Source of the DNA: AC-43 sp963728855
GTDB lineage: Bacteria; Actinomycetota; Actinomycetes; Mycobacteriales; Micromonosporaceae
DNA length: 64,000 nt
Assembly: GCA_963728855.1 (NCBI GenBank)
Contig: CAVSLN010000002.1
Coordinates: 124,001 to 188,000, forward strand
Direction: 5' to 3'
Shown here: in pieces, positions 37,771 through 45,915 of the stretch
How the letters are laid out: every line of letters begins with the position of its first letter
Position numbering within the stretch: position 1 is the first letter of the stretch
Notes under the pieces: model-generated
The model's input: only the letters and a program-made list of their open reading frames with translations
Told to the model about the DNA's origin: nothing
Database searches by the model: none
Position numbers and translations under genes: made by a program

Positions 37771-38856
37771 TTACAGTACCGGCAGGAGCAGGCAGCTGTC
37801 GCCGAACTCGTGCCAGAGGTACCGGTGCCGGACCGCCTCGTCGTACGCCCGCTGCACCAGGTCGGTACCGGCGACCGCCTCCAGCAGGAGCAGGTGCGAT
37901 GCCTCCGGCTCGTGCCACCCGGTGACGAGGCCGGTCACCACCCGGGTCGGCCGGTCCGGTCCGAGCACCAGGTCGGTCCAGCCCGAGCCGGCGCGTACCG
38001 AACCGTCGGGTAGGGCAACGGTTTCCAGAGCCCGGGCCACCGTGGTACCGACCGCGACCACCCGGCCGCCCCGGACCCGGGCCCAGTTCACCAGGCTCGC
38101 GGTGTGCGGCGGCACCTGAAAGCGCTCGGGCTGCGGCGGCTCCCCGCTCTCCAGCGAGGAGACGCCGGTGTGCAGGGTGACGGGCGCGACCGCGATGCCC
38201 GCCGACACGAGCGAGGTCACCAGGCCGGTGCTGAACGGCCGGCCGGCACTGGGCATCTCGGCGCTACCGGGCTCGCGGGCGAAAACCGTCTGGTACGCGT
38301 CCAGCGGGTACCGGCCGCGCAGGTACCCGTACCCGATCGGCCGCCCGTACCGGGTCAGGTAGGCCGCCGTACCGCCGGGCGCCTCGACCTGGGCCCGCCA
38401 CAGCCGGTCGCTGCCGGAAACGTTGCGCAGCAAGGAAACCGTCGCACCGCCCGGCAGCGCTATTCGTTCCCCGGGCGGCGCCTCGCGTACCGGCCCCGAC
38501 TGGTCCGGCTGGCGCAGCTCGACCACCCAGTCCGCGTTGTCGAGTGGGCTGTGGAGTGAGCTGTTGTCGAGTGGGCTGTTGTCGAGCGGGCTGGAGAAGT
38601 GCACGGTGACCGGCCCGGCGTCCACGGCCGCGGCGAGTGTCGCGGACGTGTTGACGACCACCAGGTCGCCGGGGCGGAGAAAGCGGCCCAGGTCGCGGAA
38701 CGTCGCGTGCCGTACCGCGGCGTCGTCGGCGACCAGCAGCCGTACCTCGTCCCGGGCCAGCCCACGCCACTCCGGCGGCTCACCGGCCGACAACTCCTCC
38801 GGTAACGCGAACCGGGTCTGTGCCTTCACGCCGGCACCAACTGTTCGCTCGCTCAC
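37771..38856 (-). CDS. QueA-like S-adenosylmethionine:tRNA ribosyltransferase-isomerase
   Basis: 361 residues from GTG 38856, whose GTGA overlaps the stop of the SDR gene; GTG 38823 is an alternative. QueA adds the epoxycyclopentanediol ring from SAM to preQ1 in tRNA. Family segments seen: FALPEELSAGEPPEWRG, GDLVVVNTSATLAAAV, YQTVFAREPGSAEMPSAGRPF (the PSAGRPF region), HTGVSSL and WHEPEASHLLLLEA. A Ser-Pro-Leu-Asp-Asn repeat is inserted after VHFSS. No other queuosine genes are nearby, so it could be a family member with another substrate. Confidence 0.82.
   Translation of the reverse strand: MSERTVGAGVKAQTRFALPEELSAGEPPEWRGLARDEVRLLVADDAAVRHATFRDLGRFLRPGDLVVVNTSATLAAAVDAGPVTVHFSSPLDNSPLDNSSLHSPLDNADWVVELRQPDQSGPVREAPPGERIALPGGATVSLLRNVSGSDRLWRAQVEAPGGTAAYLTRYGRPIGYGYLRGRYPLDAYQTVFAREPGSAEMPSAGRPFSTGLVTSLVSAGIAVAPVTLHTGVSSLESGEPPQPERFQVPPHTASLVNWARVRGGRVVAVGTTVARALETVALPDGSVRAGSGWTDLVLGPDRPTRVVTGLVTGWHEPEASHLLLLEAVAGTDLVQRAYDEAVRHRYLWHEFGDSCLLLPVL
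38536..38592. repeat. 15-bp minisatellite in the queA-like gene
   Basis: GTTGTCGAGTGGGCT occurs at 38536 and 38563, and with one change at 38578. On the minus strand it encodes SPLDN units. Confidence 0.88.
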
Positions 38857-39545
38857 GCCGGCACCAGCAGGTCGGCGGCGCGGTACCGGCCGCTGGGCCG
38901 GTCGCCGTCGAGGAGGCGGAGAAGCGCCGGGACGACACTCGAAGGCTCCGGCCGGTCGGAGATGTCCTCGCCCGGGAACGCTTGCTGGTGCAGGTCGGTA
39001 CGCATGTCCCCGGGGTCGAACGCGTACACCCGCAGGTCCGGGTGCTCCGCGCCGAGGATCGCCGACACCTGGTCGAGCGCTGCCTTGGCCGATCCGTACC
39101 CGCCCCAGCCCGGGTACGGCTCCACCGCGGCGTCCGAGCTGACGTTCACGATCCGGCCCCCGGGTCGGGCCAGCCGGGGCAGCAGAATCTGGCTCAGGGC
39201 CAGCGGCGCGAAGACGTTCACCTCGTAGACCCGGGCCAGCTCGGCCAGCGGGTAGTCGGCCAGCGGCGGCTGCGGGCTCGGGCCGAGCGCGCTGGCGTTG
39301 TTGACGAGCAGGTCCAGCCGGCCGGCCCGGGTGACGGCCGCGGCGAGCGCGGCGCGGTGGGCGGGATCGGTGACGTCCCCGGCGACCGCGGTGACGTCGG
39401 TGCCGGCGGGCAGCTCGCGGGCGGCCGCGTCGAGGTCGTACCCCCGCCGCGCGTCGATGATGAGCGACCACCCGCGGGCCGCGAGCGTACCGGCGAGCGC
39501 CCGGCCCAGCCCGCGCGAAGCCCCGGTGATGAGTGCGACAGCCAC
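38853..39545 (-). CDS. Short-chain dehydrogenase/reductase
   Basis: 230 residues, a classical SDR. The NAD(P) motif TGASRGLG is at residues 7-14, DARRGYD follows at the end of the second strand, and then GDVTD, NNAS, NVSSDAA with the catalytic Ser, and YGSAKAAL with the Tyr and Lys. Substrate unknown. The stop overlaps the queA-like start, so the two are co-translated. A palindrome about 45 bases before the start is a possible operator. Confidence 0.9.
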   Translation of the reverse strand: MAVALITGASRGLGRALAGTLAARGWSLIIDARRGYDLDAAARELPAGTDVTAVAGDVTDPAHRAALAAAVTRAGRLDLLVNNASALGPSPQPPLADYPLAELARVYEVNVFAPLALSQILLPRLARPGGRIVNVSSDAAVEPYPGWGGYGSAKAALDQVSAILGAEHPDLRVYAFDPGDMRTDLHQQAFPGEDISDRPEPSSVVPALLRLLDGDRPSGRYRAADLLVPA

Positions 39546-39795
39546 GTTCTCTCCACCTCACAGATCAGTTTCCCCGAGTCTGCAAGTTGAAGTTGACTTC
39601 AAGTCAAGGCGGCGGCCCGCGCTCCCGGTCGGCGCGCTCCCGGCCAGTCGTGGGGTGATGATTTCGGCCCACTCACCTGATGTGTAATTACCCACCTGGT
39701 GAGTAGCGCCGTGCGAGCAGGGTGCCCGCCCGGGCGGCGCGGGGACGCCGGTGCCAGCCACGCGCGGACGCCGCCGGGCACCGGTGGCTCGGGCG
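39546..39795. promoter_or_regulatory. Promoter region with two dyads
   Basis: TTGAAGT-TG-ACTTCAA at 39587-39602 is a perfect 16-base palindrome in the promoter region of the SDR gene, and its size and spacing would suit a MerR/SoxR-like or MarR-like regulator. A second dyad, CTCACC (39672-39677) with GGTGAG (39698-39703), encloses TGTGTAATTACCCA. No regulator gene is adjacent. Confidence 0.4.
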
Positions 39796-40992
39796 CTAGC
39801 GCAGGATTCCGGTGTGCCCCAACGAGTAACGGCCCGGCTGTGGCCACACGCACAGCCCGTGCGGCTCGCTCCCGGCCGCGATCTTCGCGACCACGTGCCC
39901 GTCGCCGGTGTCGAAGCCGTACACGACGCCGTTGTACCGCCCCGACAGCCAGAGCACCTTGCCGTCGGGGGAGAGCCCGCCCATGTCGGGGCTGCCGCCG
40001 CCCGGGATCTTCCACTTGGCGACCAGTGCCTTGGTGGCGAAGTCGAGCAGGGACACCGAACCCTCGCCCCGGTTCGAGATGTAGAGCACCTTCGAGTCGC
40101 GGCTGACGTACAGGCCGTGCGCGCCGGCGCCGGTGGCCAGGAACGTCGGGATGGTGAACGCGTTGCCGTCGAGGATCCAGACGCCGGAGGTCTGCATGTC
40201 CGCCACGTACCACGTCTTGCCGTCCGGGGAGATCTTGATGTCCTGCGGCATCGGGTGCTTGCCCGGCAGGTGGATCTGGCCGATCACCTCCTCCTTCTCG
40301 GTGTCCACCTTGAGCAGCTCGCCGGAGAACTCACACGTCGCGATGAAGTACCGACCGTCGGGGGAGAAGTCCGCGTGGTTGACCCCGTCGCAGTGCACCG
40401 GCAGGGTCTTGTGGATGGCCATGCTGTGCGCGTCCCGGAACACGATCTGGTGCGCCGCCTCGGACATCACCACGGCGTACTTGCCGTCCGGCGTGAAGTA
40501 GAGGTTGTACGGGTCGTTCACCGGTACCGGTTCGCCGAACTTCCCGGTCGCCGCGTCGATGGGGGTCAGGAACCCGCTCGTGTCGCTGTTCACCCATAAC
40601 GTGCGCAGGTCCCACGATGGCACCACATGCTCCGGCCCGACCGGAACCCGGTGCGTCTCGATGACCTTCATGGTGGCGGGATCGATGACGGACACTGTGT
40701 TGCTGGTGTGGTTCGGCACGTACACCCGGTGCACGTGGTTCTTCACCGCGTCGGCCAGCGCGTTCGGCCGGTCGGCCGCGTACAGGTCCGCCGGGTCCAG
40801 CGGCGGCGGCATGCCCGGCAGCAGGCTGCCCGGCCCCGTACTGGCGCTGGCGGTCACGTTCGGGTTGGGCGAGCCCATCCCCGACATGCCGGTCATCGGG
40901 TCGGTGGTGGGGCCGGTGGGGCCCGGGTCCGTGGAGCAGGCCGCCAGCAGCGCCGTCGCGAGCAGGGCAACACAGAGGGGGGTACGCCGCAT
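39796..40992 (-). CDS. Lipoprotein with YVTN-type beta-propeller
   Basis: 398 residues from ATG 40992. The signal peptide ends in a lipobox (LLATALLAAC, Cys19). After a Thr/Pro/Gly linker come seven or so propeller blades: HVHRVYVPNHTSNTVSVIDP, DLRTLWVNSDTSGFLTPIDA, DGKTWYVADMQTSGVWILDG, DSKVLYISNRGEGSVSLLDF, DGKVLWLSGRYNGVVYGFDT. Likely attached to the outer face of the membrane as a binding scaffold. The ATG shares a base with the stop of the deacetylase-like gene (TGATG), so they form one unit. Confidence 0.88.
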   Translation of the reverse strand: MRRTPLCVALLATALLAACSTDPGPTGPTTDPMTGMSGMGSPNPNVTASASTGPGSLLPGMPPPLDPADLYAADRPNALADAVKNHVHRVYVPNHTSNTVSVIDPATMKVIETHRVPVGPEHVVPSWDLRTLWVNSDTSGFLTPIDAATGKFGEPVPVNDPYNLYFTPDGKYAVVMSEAAHQIVFRDAHSMAIHKTLPVHCDGVNHADFSPDGRYFIATCEFSGELLKVDTEKEEVIGQIHLPGKHPMPQDIKISPDGKTWYVADMQTSGVWILDGNAFTIPTFLATGAGAHGLYVSRDSKVLYISNRGEGSVSLLDFATKALVAKWKIPGGGSPDMGGLSPDGKVLWLSGRYNGVVYGFDTGDGHVVAKIAAGSEPHGLCVWPQPGRYSLGHTGILR

Positions 40993-41768
40993 CAGCCCAC
41001 CAGCTCAGTCATGGTCACCGGGTGCAGGCCGCGCTGGCGCAGCCCGTCGAGCACGCGCGGCAGGGCCGCGACTGTGCCAGCATGCCCGAAGTGCAGGCTG
41101 ACGATGGACCCGTTCTGGGCCGCGCGGAGTGTCGTGCCGACGATCACGTCGGGGCCGGGATCGGCGTGGTCCAGCGAGTCCAGGTCGTACGACAGGCAGG
41201 TCGGGTACCCGACCCGGGCGGCCTGGGCCTGGATGGTGGGCGTGGCGTACTGGGTCTGGGACGGCCGGAACCAGGTACCGACCGAGCCGGTCAGCTTCTT
41301 GAGCTGCTGTGCACAGGCGTCGATCTCGGCGTACGCCTGCGCCGGCGACATCTTCGTGATGTCGAGGTGGTTCTGCGTGTGGTTGCCCAGCTCGTGCCCG
41401 CCGTCGAGGACCTGCGTGGCCAGGTCCGGCTGGCTGGCTAACCAGCTGCCCACGGCGAGTACGGTCACCCGGGTTTCCTGCGCGGCGAGCACGGCCAGCA
41501 GCTGCCGTACCAGCGCCGGCTCGCCTTGGCCGTGAAAGGTGAGCGCCACGTACGGTCGGTCCCGTGGCCCGTGTACCACCTCGGCCGGCAGCGCCCCCAC
41601 CGACGGCCCGGCGGACACGGTCGGTCTCGGCCCGGGCGGCGCAGTCGCCCCGGATGACGGCGCCGCCCAGGTCGTCGTCACCGGTCCGGCCGGGCCGCTG
41701 TCGCAGCCCGCGACGTAGAGCGCGCCCGCGGCGGCCGCCGCAGCACGCAGCGCGCGTCGGCGATCCAT
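40992..41768 (-). CDS. Polysaccharide-deacetylase-like lipoprotein, altered catalytic motif
   Basis: 258 residues from ATG 41768 (GGGAGG upstream). A twin-Arg-like start (MDRRRALRAAAAAAG) leads to a lipobox (ALYVAGC). The CE4/NodB fold follows: motif 2 is intact as HELGNHTQNH, and FRPSQTQYATPTI and IVSLHFGH lie at the motif 3 and 5 positions. Motif 1, normally TFDDGP, reads TFHGQGEP, so the catalytic and metal-binding Asp are absent. It may bind rather than cleave glycan, or act on another substrate. Co-translated with the propeller lipoprotein. Confidence 0.85.
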   Translation of the reverse strand: MDRRRALRAAAAAAGALYVAGCDSGPAGPVTTTWAAPSSGATAPPGPRPTVSAGPSVGALPAEVVHGPRDRPYVALTFHGQGEPALVRQLLAVLAAQETRVTVLAVGSWLASQPDLATQVLDGGHELGNHTQNHLDITKMSPAQAYAEIDACAQQLKKLTGSVGTWFRPSQTQYATPTIQAQAARVGYPTCLSYDLDSLDHADPGPDVIVGTTLRAAQNGSIVSLHFGHAGTVAALPRVLDGLRQRGLHPVTMTELVG

Positions 41769-41850
41769 GAGCACCTCCCAGGCCGTCGGTCCGGTGACGC
41801 CGGATACCCTACATTTTGTAGTGCCAGGTTGGCGACTACCGGCAGCTATA

Positions 41851-42003
41851 TAACTATCCCAAGCGCCTGGACCTTCGGTCGGCGCGGCCGCCTCCGGCGT
41901 GAACCCGGGTGACCCGTCAGCTATTTATAATAACTATCCCAAGCGCCTGGACCTTCGGTCGGCGCGGCCGCCTCCGGCGTGAACCCGGGTGACCCGTCAG
42001 CTA
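41851..42003. repeat. 80-bp tandem duplication
   Basis: Bases 41851-41923 recur exactly at 41931-42003, a period of 80. Each copy runs from TAACTATCCC to GACCCGTCAGCTA and is preceded by an AT-rich CAGCTAT stretch. The second copy ends on the stop codon of the M56 gene. Identity means a very recent duplication. Confidence 0.95.
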
Positions 42004-42930
42004 GTGCCCGGTCAGCCCGGCGATCATGCGGAGGAACTCGGCAGTGGCCTCGACGTCGGCGGCCACCGCCGCGCCGACCAGCGTCAGCAGCGCGAGGTAG
42101 GCGGCGGTACGCGGCGGGGCGGGGGCGCGCTGCAGCGCCGCGATCCGGCCGGCCACACCCTCGTTGTGGTATCCGAGCCCACCGGCCAGCCGAACGCCGC
42201 CTTGCTGGTCCGGCCCAGGTGCCGGCCCACGAGGCCCGGCCGTCGCGGCGAGGGCCGCCCGAGCTAGTGCGGTGGCGGCCAGCCGGCGGTTGCCCACGGC
42301 GGTCGCCGCGTCCTCGTCGGCCCATCGCTCGCAGAGGTAGGTACTGGTCCCGGGCAGCACGCCGAGCAGCGGGTTGACCGCCGCGGCGGCCCGGACGACA
42401 CCGGTGTGCCAGTGGTGCCCGGCGCGCAGGTGGGCCCGCTCGTGGGCGAGCAGCACCCGGCGCTCGGCCGGGCCCAACGCGGCGAGCATCCCGGTGCTCA
42501 CCACCACGTGCCCGCCGTCGCCGGGCGCGGCGAACGCCTGCGGTACCGGATCGGCGAGCACCACCAGGTCGCTGCCGCTGGCCGCGCACACCTCGCGGAG
42601 CCGCCGGTACGTGGCCCGGCCGCGGCGCAGCATCCGCACCAGCCGTACCCCGCCGACGACCAGGAACACGGTGGCGAGCCCGCCCGCCACGTCGGTGATC
42701 GGTGCGGCCTCGGCGACCAGCCTCACGTGCTCGTGGGTGCTGGGTACGGCCTCGTCCACCAGCGTCGCCGCGAACAGCAGCAGCGACCAGGTGAACGCGA
42801 GCGCCGACACGCTCGCCGTGATGCTCGTCGTCCAGGTCGCCACGCTCGGCGACCCGCGCACCGCCAGCCTCGGCGCGGCCAGGGCGAGCACCACCGAGAC
42901 CACCGCCGGGATATAGACAGCCATCGTCAT
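42001..42930 (-). CDS. M56 family (BlaR1-like) membrane metallopeptidase
   Basis: 309 residues from ATG 42930, in an ATGA overlap with the BlaI-type repressor gene. Helices at the N-terminus (YIPAVVSVVLALAAPRLAV, ITASVSALAFTWSLLLFAAT, VAGGLATVFLVVGGVRLV) precede a cytoplasmic zinc protease domain with HERAH in LLAHERAHLRAGHH and a downstream ERWADEDA, and a last helix near the C-terminus. In the best-known system the protease cleaves its BlaI partner when a signal is sensed. No extracellular penicillin-sensor domain is present, so the signal is unknown. Confidence 0.9.
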   Translation of the reverse strand: MTMAVYIPAVVSVVLALAAPRLAVRGSPSVATWTTSITASVSALAFTWSLLLFAATLVDEAVPSTHEHVRLVAEAAPITDVAGGLATVFLVVGGVRLVRMLRRGRATYRRLREVCAASGSDLVVLADPVPQAFAAPGDGGHVVVSTGMLAALGPAERRVLLAHERAHLRAGHHWHTGVVRAAAAVNPLLGVLPGTSTYLCERWADEDAATAVGNRRLAATALARAALAATAGPRGPAPGPDQQGGVRLAGGLGYHNEGVAGRIAALQRAPAPPRTAAYLALLTLVGAAVAADVEATAEFLRMIAGLTGH

Positions 42931-43319
42931 GGTGCCGGCTCGTCGCGCAGCAGGCGGCGCAGCAGCCGCTCGTCGGCGGGGCTCAGCGAGGTGACGAAGC
43001 GCTGCAGGATGGCGTCGCGGTCGAGGCCCCGGTCGAGTACGGCGCGCATCTGGTCGGCGGACCACTCCGCCGCCCCCTGCACCGGTGTGTACGCCCGCCG
43101 CCCCTGCACGGTCGTCCGCCGTACCACGCCCTTGTCGCACAGGCGGGTCAGGATCGTGTGCACCGTGTTGTACGCCAGGTCCCCACCCAGCTGCGCCTGC
43201 AGCTGTACCGGCGTGAGCGGCTCGCGCGCGCTCCACAACGCCGCCAGTACCTCGGCTTCCAACTCCCCCGCCGCGCGCCGCCCCGCGGCGGCGGCGCGCT
43301 TGTCCGGCCGTTCACCCAC
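42927..43319 (-). CDS. BlaI/MecI/CopY family repressor
   Basis: 130 residues from GTG 43319, chosen because GAGGAGG lies 9 bases upstream; the frame continues to 43349. The winged helix shows LEAEVLAALWSAREPLTPVQ, LAYNTVHTILTRLCDKGVVR and RRAYTPV. A dimerisation tail follows. It probably represses its own operon and is inactivated by the coupled M56 protease. No lactamase-type target is adjacent. Confidence 0.92.
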   Translation of the reverse strand: MGERPDKRAAAAGRRAAGELEAEVLAALWSAREPLTPVQLQAQLGGDLAYNTVHTILTRLCDKGVVRRTTVQGRRAYTPVQGAAEWSADQMRAVLDRGLDRDAILQRFVTSLSPADERLLRRLLRDEPAP

Positions 43320-43456
43320 GGACGTCCACCTCCTCACCGGCTGGCGCACAGCCTACGACGCCGGAGCGCGCTGACCGAACTTTGATCCGGCAGCAACAAG
43401 AGGAGATGGCAATGGCCTGCTGGGCGTGGCCGTCGGCCGCGCGGTGTATGCCCGGC

Positions 43457-44326
43457 CTACCGTACGGACAGCTGGGCGCTGGCGCGGTTGATCTCGTGGT
43501 GGTGCTGCGGTTCCGCGTACCGGGTGAGCCCGATGACCGACGCCAGCGTGACCAGGAAGCCCAGCGCGGCCAGCCACTCCAGCCCGGGCCACACCCGGTC
43601 GCCGAGCAGCACCAGGCCCAGTACGGCGGCGGGCGCCGCCGAGGCCGCGTCCATCGCGGCCACCGCCGCGGTCGTCGAGCCGCGCTGCATGGCCAGGCCG
43701 AGCAGGAGCTGGCCGAGCAGCGAGTGGGCAAGGACGAGGTACAGCAGCGGGTCGGTGACGAACCGGTCCCAGGGCACGCCGGCCAGCGGGCGGGACGCCA
43801 CGGCGGCGGCGCCGAACGCCAGCCCCGCCAGCGAGCCGAGCGCGACCGAGCCCAGCGCGCCGCGCAGCCGTACGGTGAAGACGCCGGCCACCGCGATGAG
43901 CAGCAGCGCGATGCCCAGCCCGCACTCTTCGAGCGTGGTGAGCTGGCGCGAGGGGGCCGGCTCGGCGGCCACGATCAGCGCGCCCACGCCGAGCCCGAGC
44001 ATCCCGAGCAGGCCCAGCTCCGCCGTGGGCAGCCGCCACTTCAGCAGCAGTACGCCGAGCACCGCGGTCACCCCGAGCCCGGCCGCCACGCTCGCCTGCA
44101 CCAGGAACAGTGGCAGCTCCCGGCGGGCCAGGAACGCCAGCGCGAACCCGACGATCTGGAACGTGATACCGGCCACATACGTACGGTGACTGGCGAGCCG
44201 GAGCAGCAGGCCCGGGTGGAACCTCTGTTCGTGGCTCGTCCGGGCCGCCGCGAACGACTGCAGCAGGTTGGCCAGACCATACGCAATGATCATGGCAGCG
44301 AGGTACAGCCAACCTGACGTGAACAT
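43457..44326 (-). CDS. DMT/EamA-like membrane transporter
   Basis: About 289 residues from ATG 44326 with nine to ten hydrophobic helices (WLYLAAMIIAYGLANLLQSF, ITFQIVGFALAFLARREL, AAGLGVTAVLGVLLLKW, LLYLVLAHSLLGQLLLGLAM, AAPAAVLGLVLLGDRVWPG). The PAAVLGLVLLGDRVWPGLEWL ending is typical of EamA repeats. Substrate unknown. Downstream of it, on the same strand, is the BlaI gene; 137 bases separate them. Confidence 0.82.
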   Translation of the reverse strand: MFTSGWLYLAAMIIAYGLANLLQSFAAARTSHEQRFHPGLLLRLASHRTYVAGITFQIVGFALAFLARRELPLFLVQASVAAGLGVTAVLGVLLLKWRLPTAELGLLGMLGLGVGALIVAAEPAPSRQLTTLEECGLGIALLLIAVAGVFTVRLRGALGSVALGSLAGLAFGAAAVASRPLAGVPWDRFVTDPLLYLVLAHSLLGQLLLGLAMQRGSTTAAVAAMDAASAAPAAVLGLVLLGDRVWPGLEWLAALGFLVTLASVIGLTRYAEPQHHHEINRASAQLSVR

Positions 44327-44371
44327 CCGCAAGAGGATACCCCTAGGGGAAGATCAACTATCTGGTGGCGG

Positions 44372-45172
44372 TCACAGTGCGTGCCCGAGCCGGTCGAGGA
44401 TATCCGCGTGCAGCTTGCCGTTGGTGGCCACCGCACTGCCCCCGGCCGGCCCCGGCTGCCCGGCGAGGTCGGTGAAGGTACCCCCCGCCTCGGTCACGAT
44501 CGGCAGCAGCGCCGCCAGGTCCCACAGCGACAGCTCCGGCTCCACCATCACGTCCACCGCCCCTTCCGCCACGAGCATGTACCCGTAGAAGTCCCCGTAC
44601 GAACGGTTTCGCCAGCTACGCCGGATGATGTCGAGCATCCCGTCCAGCCGCTCCGCCTCCTCCCATGATCGCAGGTCGGAGTAGCAGAACGACGCGTCGG
44701 CCAGCCGGGACACCCCGGACACGCGGATCGCGGTGGCCGCCGCCTGGTGCTTGCCCGCGTACGCCCCGTGCCCGCGCGCCGCCCACCACCGCCGCCCGAG
44801 CGCCGGCGCGGACACCATGCCGACCATCACCTGGTCGCCTTCCATCAGCGCGATGAGCGTGGCCCAGATCGGTACCCCGCGGATGAAGTTCTTGGTCCCG
44901 TCGATCGGGTCGATCACCCACTGCCGGCTACCCGGACCGGCTGGCGCCTCGGACACCCCGAACTCCTCGCCCAGCACGGCGTCGCGCGGCCGGGCCCGGC
45001 CCAGCGTGGCCCGCAGCGCCCGCTCGACCGCGGTGTCCGCGTCAGAGACCGGCGTCAAGTCGGGCTTCGCGTCCACGTGCAGGTCCAACGCCCGGAAGCG
45101 GGCCATCGAGATCGCATCCGCGGCGTCCGCGAGCACGTGGGACAGCGCGAGGTCGTCCGCGTAACCGGCCAT
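44372..45172 (-). CDS. hisN: Histidinol-phosphatase, inositol monophosphatase family
   Basis: 266 residues. Metal-site motifs of the family are LGEEFG (Glu pair), WVIDPIDGTKNFIRGVPIW (DPIDGT) and LSLWDLAALLPIVTEAGG (WD). In actinobacteria this branch is the histidinol-phosphatase HisN, which dephosphorylates L-histidinol phosphate in histidine synthesis; a general inositol phosphatase role cannot be excluded. Its place next to rsgA and aroA matches other actinomycetes. ATG 45172 is preferred. Confidence 0.9.
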   Translation of the reverse strand: MAGYADDLALSHVLADAADAISMARFRALDLHVDAKPDLTPVSDADTAVERALRATLGRARPRDAVLGEEFGVSEAPAGPGSRQWVIDPIDGTKNFIRGVPIWATLIALMEGDQVMVGMVSAPALGRRWWAARGHGAYAGKHQAAATAIRVSGVSRLADASFCYSDLRSWEEAERLDGMLDIIRRSWRNRSYGDFYGYMLVAEGAVDVMVEPELSLWDLAALLPIVTEAGGTFTDLAGQPGPAGGSAVATNGKLHADILDRLGHAL

Positions 45173-45292
45173 GCCGGAAACCTAACCGATCGCGGGTACG
45201 CGCAGCGCGCCGGGCGCGCCGGTGCGGCGGTCAGGTCGCCGCCGCCCGCAGGACGGAGTTGTCGTTTCGCCCTATTCACCCACGGCGGATCC

Positions 45293-45307
45293 ACCCACTG
45301 CGTGGGT
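45293..45307. promoter_or_regulatory. Palindrome before the DUF2087 gene
   Basis: ACCCAC-TGC-GTGGGT is a perfect dyad about 70 bases before the GTG start. A possible operator for the encoded winged-helix protein. Confidence 0.35.
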
Positions 45308-45375
45308 AGCCCAACGACGACGCTGCCCGCTGACGCGGCCGCCAGCCGGTCGCGGTCAGAGGTTAACGTCAGGAG

Positions 45376-45915
45376 GTGCGACCGGAAGTGCTGTGTGGCC
45401 TGCTGGCCGAGGACGGGAGACTGCGGGTGTACGCCGCCGTGGTGCTCGGCGCCGCGACCCCCAGCGAGGTGGCCGCGGCGAGCGGCCTACCCGCGCGGGA
45501 CGTCGTCGTCGCGCTGCGCCGGCTGGAGCAGGGCGGGTTGGTCAGCTCCGCCGGCGTCCGGCTGGCCGCGGACACCCGGGCCTTCAAAGACGCCGTCCGC
45601 GAGTACGGGCCGGAGGCACCCGCCGACGACTCCCTCGAGCCGGACCGGCAGCGGGCCGCCGTGCTACGCGCCTTCATCCGGGACGGGCGGCTGCTCCGGG
45701 TCCCGGCCGCGCGCGCCAAGCGTCGGGTGGTGCTGGAGCACATCGTGGCCTGCTTCGAGCCCGGCGTCCGGTACCCCGAGCGGGCCGTCGACGCGATCCT
45801 GCGCGCCTGGCACGACGACTACGTGACGATCCGCCGGTACCTCATCGACGAGGACCTGATGGACCGCGACCACGGCCTCTACTGGCGGGTCGGCGGCTAC
45901 GTCGACGTCTCCTGA
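45376..45915 (+). CDS. DUF2087 protein with winged-helix N-terminus
   Basis: 179 residues from GTG 45376. The first 85 residues look like an ArsR-type helix-turn-helix (TPSEVAAASGLPARDVVVAL, RRLEQGGLVSSAG). Residues 95-175 are the DUF2087 domain (FIRDGRLLRVPAARAKRRVV, PERAVDAILRAWHDDYVTIR, LMDRDHGLYWRVGGY). Probably a transcription regulator; the DUF2087 part may bind a ligand. Its 3' end overlaps the rsgA 3' end on the opposite strand by 19 bases. Confidence 0.88.
   Translation: MRPEVLCGLLAEDGRLRVYAAVVLGAATPSEVAAASGLPARDVVVALRRLEQGGLVSSAGVRLAADTRAFKDAVREYGPEAPADDSLEPDRQRAAVLRAFIRDGRLLRVPAARAKRRVVLEHIVACFEPGVRYPERAVDAILRAWHDDYVTIRRYLIDEDLMDRDHGLYWRVGGYVDVS

Noticed and set aside
39558..39761. 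A 67-aa ORF in the promoter region of the SDR gene
   Set aside because: It covers the palindromic elements, lacks a ribosome site and has shadow-like composition.
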